Part shown: positions 61,401 through 64,000 of the stretch, in pieces | Layout: each line of letters begins with the position of its first letter | Numbering within the stretch: the stretch's first letter is position 1 | Source of the DNA: Clostridiales bacterium | GTDB taxonomy: Bacteria; Bacillota; Desulfotomaculia; Desulfotomaculales; VENG01 | Assembly (NCBI GenBank): GCA_016278505.1 | Contig: JADQBQ010000032.1 | Coordinates: 90,997-154,996 of the forward strand | DNA: 64,000 bases | Reading direction: 5' to 3' | Program-made: the position numbers and the translations under genes | The notes under the pieces: model-generated | What the model was told of the DNA's origin: nothing | What the model saw: the letters and a program-made list of their open reading frames with translations, nothing else | Databases searched by the model: none

Positions 61401-62465
61401 TTACTTAACTTTCAATTTATTCCTGACTAATTCGGCGCGTTTAACATCGCGTTCAAAGACCGTCATATCAGAACCTGCTTTGCTAACCAAGAATGCCGGG
61501 CGTGTTAGCACCATTAACTCTGTAACGAGTTCCGGCTTTGTATCTGTTATAATATTAAGGTCTATGCCTAATCTCAGGTCTGAAAATCGTTTCATGGCTT
61601 CATCTGTTGAAAGTATGCGTGCATATTTAAGAATACCATATGACCTTCCGATACGATCTTCCAGCTGACTCCTACGCTCATTATAAAGCGCTTTACGGGC
61701 GGTCTTCTCCCGCTCCTGCAGCTGCTTGGTGACAGATACAATATTTTGAATTATTTCGTTTTCACTATGTCCAAGCGTGACCTGATTGCTAATTTGAAAT
61801 AGGTTGCCGGCGGCTTCGGTACCTTCACCGTATAACCCACGTACTGTAAGGCCAATTTTAGATACGGTATTCAGCACACCCTTAATTTGGTCAGTGTGCA
61901 CAAGCCCGGGCAGATGAACCATCACGGAAGCCCTCAGTCCGGTACCCACATTGGTAGGACACGCCGACAAATAGCCAAGGCGCTCTGAAAAAGCATAATC
62001 CAATGTTTTTTCCAGCTCATCGTCCAATCTATTCACTTGATCCCAGGCTGATTCAAGTTGTAGTCCTGGAAGTAGGCTTTGAACTCTTAAATGATCTTCT
62101 TCATTAACCATTATGCTTAATACTTCATCGTCTCGGAGAGCAATTGCCTTTTTCTCATGGCCTTTTAAAAGGTCCGGGCTGATAAGGTGTTTTTCCACTA
62201 GTATTTGCCTTTCCACGGGACTTAATTCACTCATCCTACTGACTTCAAGATGCCCCGAGGAGAATTTTAAATCCTTATTTTCCAGGGCCAATGTCAGCGC
62301 ATGAATAACTTCTTCAGCTTTTTCAAGGGATAGCATATGTGGAAATGCAAAGTGCGACATATTACGGGCGACACGTATACGGCTACTGATCACAATGTCG
62401 TTTTCCGGTCCGGAACCTGCCATCCAATTACTATAAGCCCTGCTAACTGTGTCCTTAAGAGCCAT
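61401..62465 (-). CDS. mcsB: protein arginine kinase McsB
   Basis: ATP:guanido phosphotransferase fold, 354 residues. Phosphorylates Arg in proteins, marking them for ClpC. Conserved VISSRIRVARN near the N-terminus, YLSACPTNVGTGLRASVM with the reactive Cys, and RRSQLEDRIGRSYGIL. 3 bp after mcsA. Confidence 0.95.
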   Translation of the reverse strand: MALKDTVSRAYSNWMAGSGPENDIVISSRIRVARNMSHFAFPHMLSLEKAEEVIHALTLALENKDLKFSSGHLEVSRMSELSPVERQILVEKHLISPDLLKGHEKKAIALRDDEVLSIMVNEEDHLRVQSLLPGLQLESAWDQVNRLDDELEKTLDYAFSERLGYLSACPTNVGTGLRASVMVHLPGLVHTDQIKGVLNTVSKIGLTVRGLYGEGTEAAGNLFQISNQVTLGHSENEIIQNIVSVTKQLQEREKTARKALYNERRSQLEDRIGRSYGILKYARILSTDEAMKRFSDLRLGIDLNIITDTKPELVTELMVLTRPAFLVSKAGSDMTVFERDVKRAELVRNKLKVK

Positions 62466-62468
62466 TTG

Positions 62469-62990
62469 CTATCCCTCCTGTTCCAAACGCTTTTCCACGT
62501 CCCTTATTGAATCACGTAATTGGGCCGCACGTTCAAATTCCTCGGCTTCAACCGCCTGCCTTAATTGGTTACGCAGCGATTCAATCTCTTTAATCAATTT
62601 AACTCGGTCACTGGACCTTTCAGGCAATTTGCCATTGTGTTCGTTTGTACCGTGGATCCGCTTTACCAACGAATCTAAAGTATGCTTAAAACTTTCGTAG
62701 CACTCACCACATCCCAACAACCCACGCCGGGCAAACTCTTTTTCCGATAGCCCGCAAACCTCACAGCTAAGGTCTTTGGTGGCAGTTTTGGTAAAGCTTC
62801 CGGGTCCCACATTATGACCCATTAAACCACCTAGAAAATTGTGAAAGTTAATCTGAGGCATAAAACTAAAGCCTTCAGGCTGCAACTCACTGGCACAAGA
62901 CTCACATAAATGCATTTCCTTTTTTTTGCCATTGATAACTTCGGTAAAATGAACAGCAGCCTCATTCTGATGGCATTTTTCGCAAAGCAC
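62469..62990 (-). CDS. mcsA: McsA, activator of McsB
   Basis: Zinc-finger adaptor, 173 residues from the GTG at 62990 (MLCEKCHQNEAAVHF), which has GGGGGTG 6 bases upstream. Four CxxC pairs (CEKC, CESC, CEVC, CGEC) bind metal, and a C-terminal UVR motif (LRQAVEAEEFERAAQLRDSI) meets ClpC/McsB. Confidence 0.93.
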   Translation of the reverse strand: MLCEKCHQNEAAVHFTEVINGKKKEMHLCESCASELQPEGFSFMPQINFHNFLGGLMGHNVGPGSFTKTATKDLSCEVCGLSEKEFARRGLLGCGECYESFKHTLDSLVKRIHGTNEHNGKLPERSSDRVKLIKEIESLRNQLRQAVEAEEFERAAQLRDSIRDVEKRLEQEG

Positions 62991-63008
62991 AATATACACC
63001 CCCAATGG

Positions 63009-63473
63009 CTAGCAATCCTTAAGAACGGTAATTAAGATATTTTTTAATATATTCGCCCGCAGTTGGTCTCTGGCAGGCAGCCCCAGGAGTAATACCTGCC
63101 TGCTTATTGCAGTCTTGATAATGGCTGCCTCACGATCTGAGAGCACTCCCTCACTCCCGAGCCTATCAATAATCCCCCGGGCAGGCTGTTCCGCTATGGC
63201 ATTTCCTACAAAATTACAAATTTCTTGGATTACATTTAGTTCCTCGGAGAAAGGAACTTTTTTTATTCGAACATAACCACCGCCGCCGCGGCGGCTTTCA
63301 ACAATGTAACCCCGCTCAATGCTAAACCTTGTTGATAAAACATAATTTATTTGGGACGGAACACAGCTAAACTTCACAGCCAGTTCATTTCTTTGAATTT
63401 CAATATGCCCACTTTCACTTCCCGCTAACATATCCTTTAAGTATCTTTCTATTAATGCACTTATGCTTCCCAT
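63009..63473 (-). CDS. ctsR: transcriptional repressor CtsR
   Basis: Class III heat-shock repressor, 154 residues. Winged helix: NELAVKFSCVPSQINYVLST, then the glycine-rich wing ESRRGGGGYVRI with the heat-sensing glycines. McsB-dependent control is expected from the operon. A CtsR box lies upstream, so autoregulation is likely. Confidence 0.95.
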   Translation of the reverse strand: MGSISALIERYLKDMLAGSESGHIEIQRNELAVKFSCVPSQINYVLSTRFSIERGYIVESRRGGGGYVRIKKVPFSEELNVIQEICNFVGNAIAEQPARGIIDRLGSEGVLSDREAAIIKTAISRQVLLLGLPARDQLRANILKNILITVLKDC

Positions 63474-63523
63474 TAAATAAAGATCACTCCCCGGCAGGCA
63501 TCTTATCTTATTTTTATTTTAAC

Positions 63524-63540
63524 TTTGACTTTGTCTTACC
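63524..63540 (-). promoter_or_regulatory. CtsR operator
   Basis: Minus strand GGTAAGACAAAGTCAAA compared with the CtsR consensus RGTCAAANANRGTCAAA: 13 of 15 defined positions match, the second heptad perfectly. It begins 8 bp after the -10 box, where binding would block initiation. Confidence 0.72.
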
Positions 63541-63543
63541 TTA

Positions 63544-63579
63544 ACCAAAGTATACCACTAACCTGGTTGTTTTATGCAA
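63544..63579 (-). promoter_or_regulatory. probable promoter of the ctsR operon
   Basis: Minus strand: -35 TTGCAT (63574-63579), 19-bp spacer, -10 TATACT (63549-63554). Spacing is longer than ideal; assigned mainly because the CtsR box follows. Confidence 0.5.
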
Positions 63580-63732
63580 CAACCAAAATCAACGATATAA
63601 AGTCATATAGTGAAGACATATTTTATTTTTACATGATTTCTTTAATATTCTTTCCCCTAAATATTTTTATGTAAAATAATGACCGTGCATCCTATAGATA
63701 CACGGTTCCGGTGGTCCCACGGCACGAATTAG

Positions 63733-63787
63733 ACTAGCAATAAGTTAACGAATGGTGCCTGGCACTAAACGTTAACTTATTGCTAGT
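63733..63787. repeat. perfect palindrome, REP-like
   Basis: Arms ACTAGCAATAAGTTAACG (63733-63750) and its exact complement (63770-63787), with a 19-base loop holding a second small palindrome GTGCCTGGCAC. No T run on either side, so not an ordinary terminator. A weaker hairpin (ACCGTG/CACGGT) lies at 63682-63706. The 369-bp gap from ctsR to tRNA-Asn holds no gene otherwise. Confidence 0.8.
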
Positions 63788-63805
63788 TAGAAGGGTAAGA
63801 GAATC

Positions 63806-63841
63806 ACAAAAAAAACCCGCGTATCCTAAGATACGCGGGTT
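63806..63841 (-). terminator. terminator of the rRNA/tRNA-Asn transcript
   Basis: Minus strand AACCCGCGTATC pairs perfectly with GATACGCGGGTT around a 4-base loop and is followed by a run of eight T. Confidence 0.92.
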
Positions 63842-63842
63842 G

Positions 63843-63917
63843 TGGCTCCCCGAGTAGGATTCGAACCTACAGCCCTCCGGTTAACAGCCGGATGCTCTAC
63901 CGTTGAGCTATCGAGGA
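63843..63917 (-). tRNA. tRNA-Asn (GTT)
   Basis: 75 bases with CCA, starting TCCTCGATAGCTCAACGG; anticodon loop CTGTTAA. Directly downstream of the 5S gene, so it is processed from the rRNA precursor. Confidence 0.94.
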
Positions 63918-63922
63918 ACAGA

Positions 63923-63945
63923 GATAGCGACACTTAGTCGCTATC
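63923..63945 (-). other. hairpin between 5S rRNA and tRNA-Asn
   Basis: GATAGCGAC pairs with GTCGCTATC around a 5-base loop. Probably an RNA processing stem rather than a terminator, because no T run follows on the minus strand. Confidence 0.5.
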
Positions 63946-63957
63946 TTAAAAATAGCT

Positions 63958-64000
63958 CTGGCGACGACCTACTCTCCCGGGGGCGAAGCCCCAAGTACCA
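63958..64000 (-). rRNA. rrf: 5S ribosomal RNA, 3' part only (cut by window edge)
   Basis: On the minus strand the sequence ends GGGAGAGTAGGTCGTCGCCAG, the characteristic 3' end of Firmicutes 5S rRNA. Only about 43 bases are inside the window; the rest of the operon lies beyond 64000. Confidence 0.9.

Overview
The window comes from a spore-forming, Gram-positive (Firmicutes) anaerobe of the Desulfotomaculum/Peptococcaceae type. This is inferred from the gene order, the SigH and CwlD sporulation genes, the CtsR-McsA-McsB-ClpC cluster, ThyX in place of ThyA, and an EF-Tu with a cysteine-rich insert. No species call is possible without a search. Almost everything is core genome, and I did not find a defence system, prophage, CRISPR array or biosynthetic cluster.

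Layout. Positions 1-5828 (+ strand) hold a fatty-acid beta-oxidation cluster: fadN (cut by the window edge), fadA, fadE and a FadR-type TetR repressor. It converges on a 58-kb block transcribed entirely from the minus strand apart from one small gene. In transcription order (descending coordinates) this block starts with the 3' end of a 5S rRNA and tRNA-Asn. It then runs ctsR-mcsA-mcsB-clpC, radA-disA, carD, a PIN/TRAM membrane protein (yacL type), ispD-ispF, gltX, cysE-cysS-mrnC-thyX-rlmB-rae1, sigH, seven tRNA genes, tuf copy 2, rpmG-secE-nusG-rplK-rplA-rplJ-rplL, rpoB-rpoC, an L7Ae-like gene, rpsL-rpsG-fusA-tuf copy 1, the S10/spc/alpha ribosomal operons, ecfA1-ecfA2-ecfT-truA, rplM-rpsI and cwlD. 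This is the classical Bacillus order with a few local changes. adk is missing between secY and map. thyX lies between mrnC and rlmB. carD and a small divergent unknown gene lie between disA and the PIN/TRAM gene. A 47-codon membrane peptide ORF sits between rplL and rpoB.

Regulation visible in the sequence. Sigma-A promoters with near-consensus hexamers and 17-18 bp spacing lie before rplM, the L7Ae/str operon, rpoB, rpmG, the tRNA cluster, sigH, gltX, the PIN/TRAM gene, carD, its divergent neighbour and radA. Leader structures precede rplM (L13 type) and rplJ (L10 type, with an attenuator hairpin). A CtsR operator with 13 of 15 defined positions matching overlaps the presumed start of ctsR transcription. 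Many genes start with GTG or TTG; starts were set by Shine-Dalgarno spacing and family N-termini.

Most unusual material. (1) A modular family of non-coding repeats of 216-283 bp with terminal inverted repeats, three copies of which sit inside otherwise canonical operons (fadA/fadE, truA/ecfT, gltX/cysE). (2) The missing adk. (3) A tandem triplication of initiator tRNA with a compensatory acceptor-stem change. (4) Two EF-Tu genes that appear identical at nucleotide level, including the ribosome binding site. (5) The small rplL-rpoB peptide. (6) A perfect 18-bp-arm palindrome beside the rRNA operon terminator.
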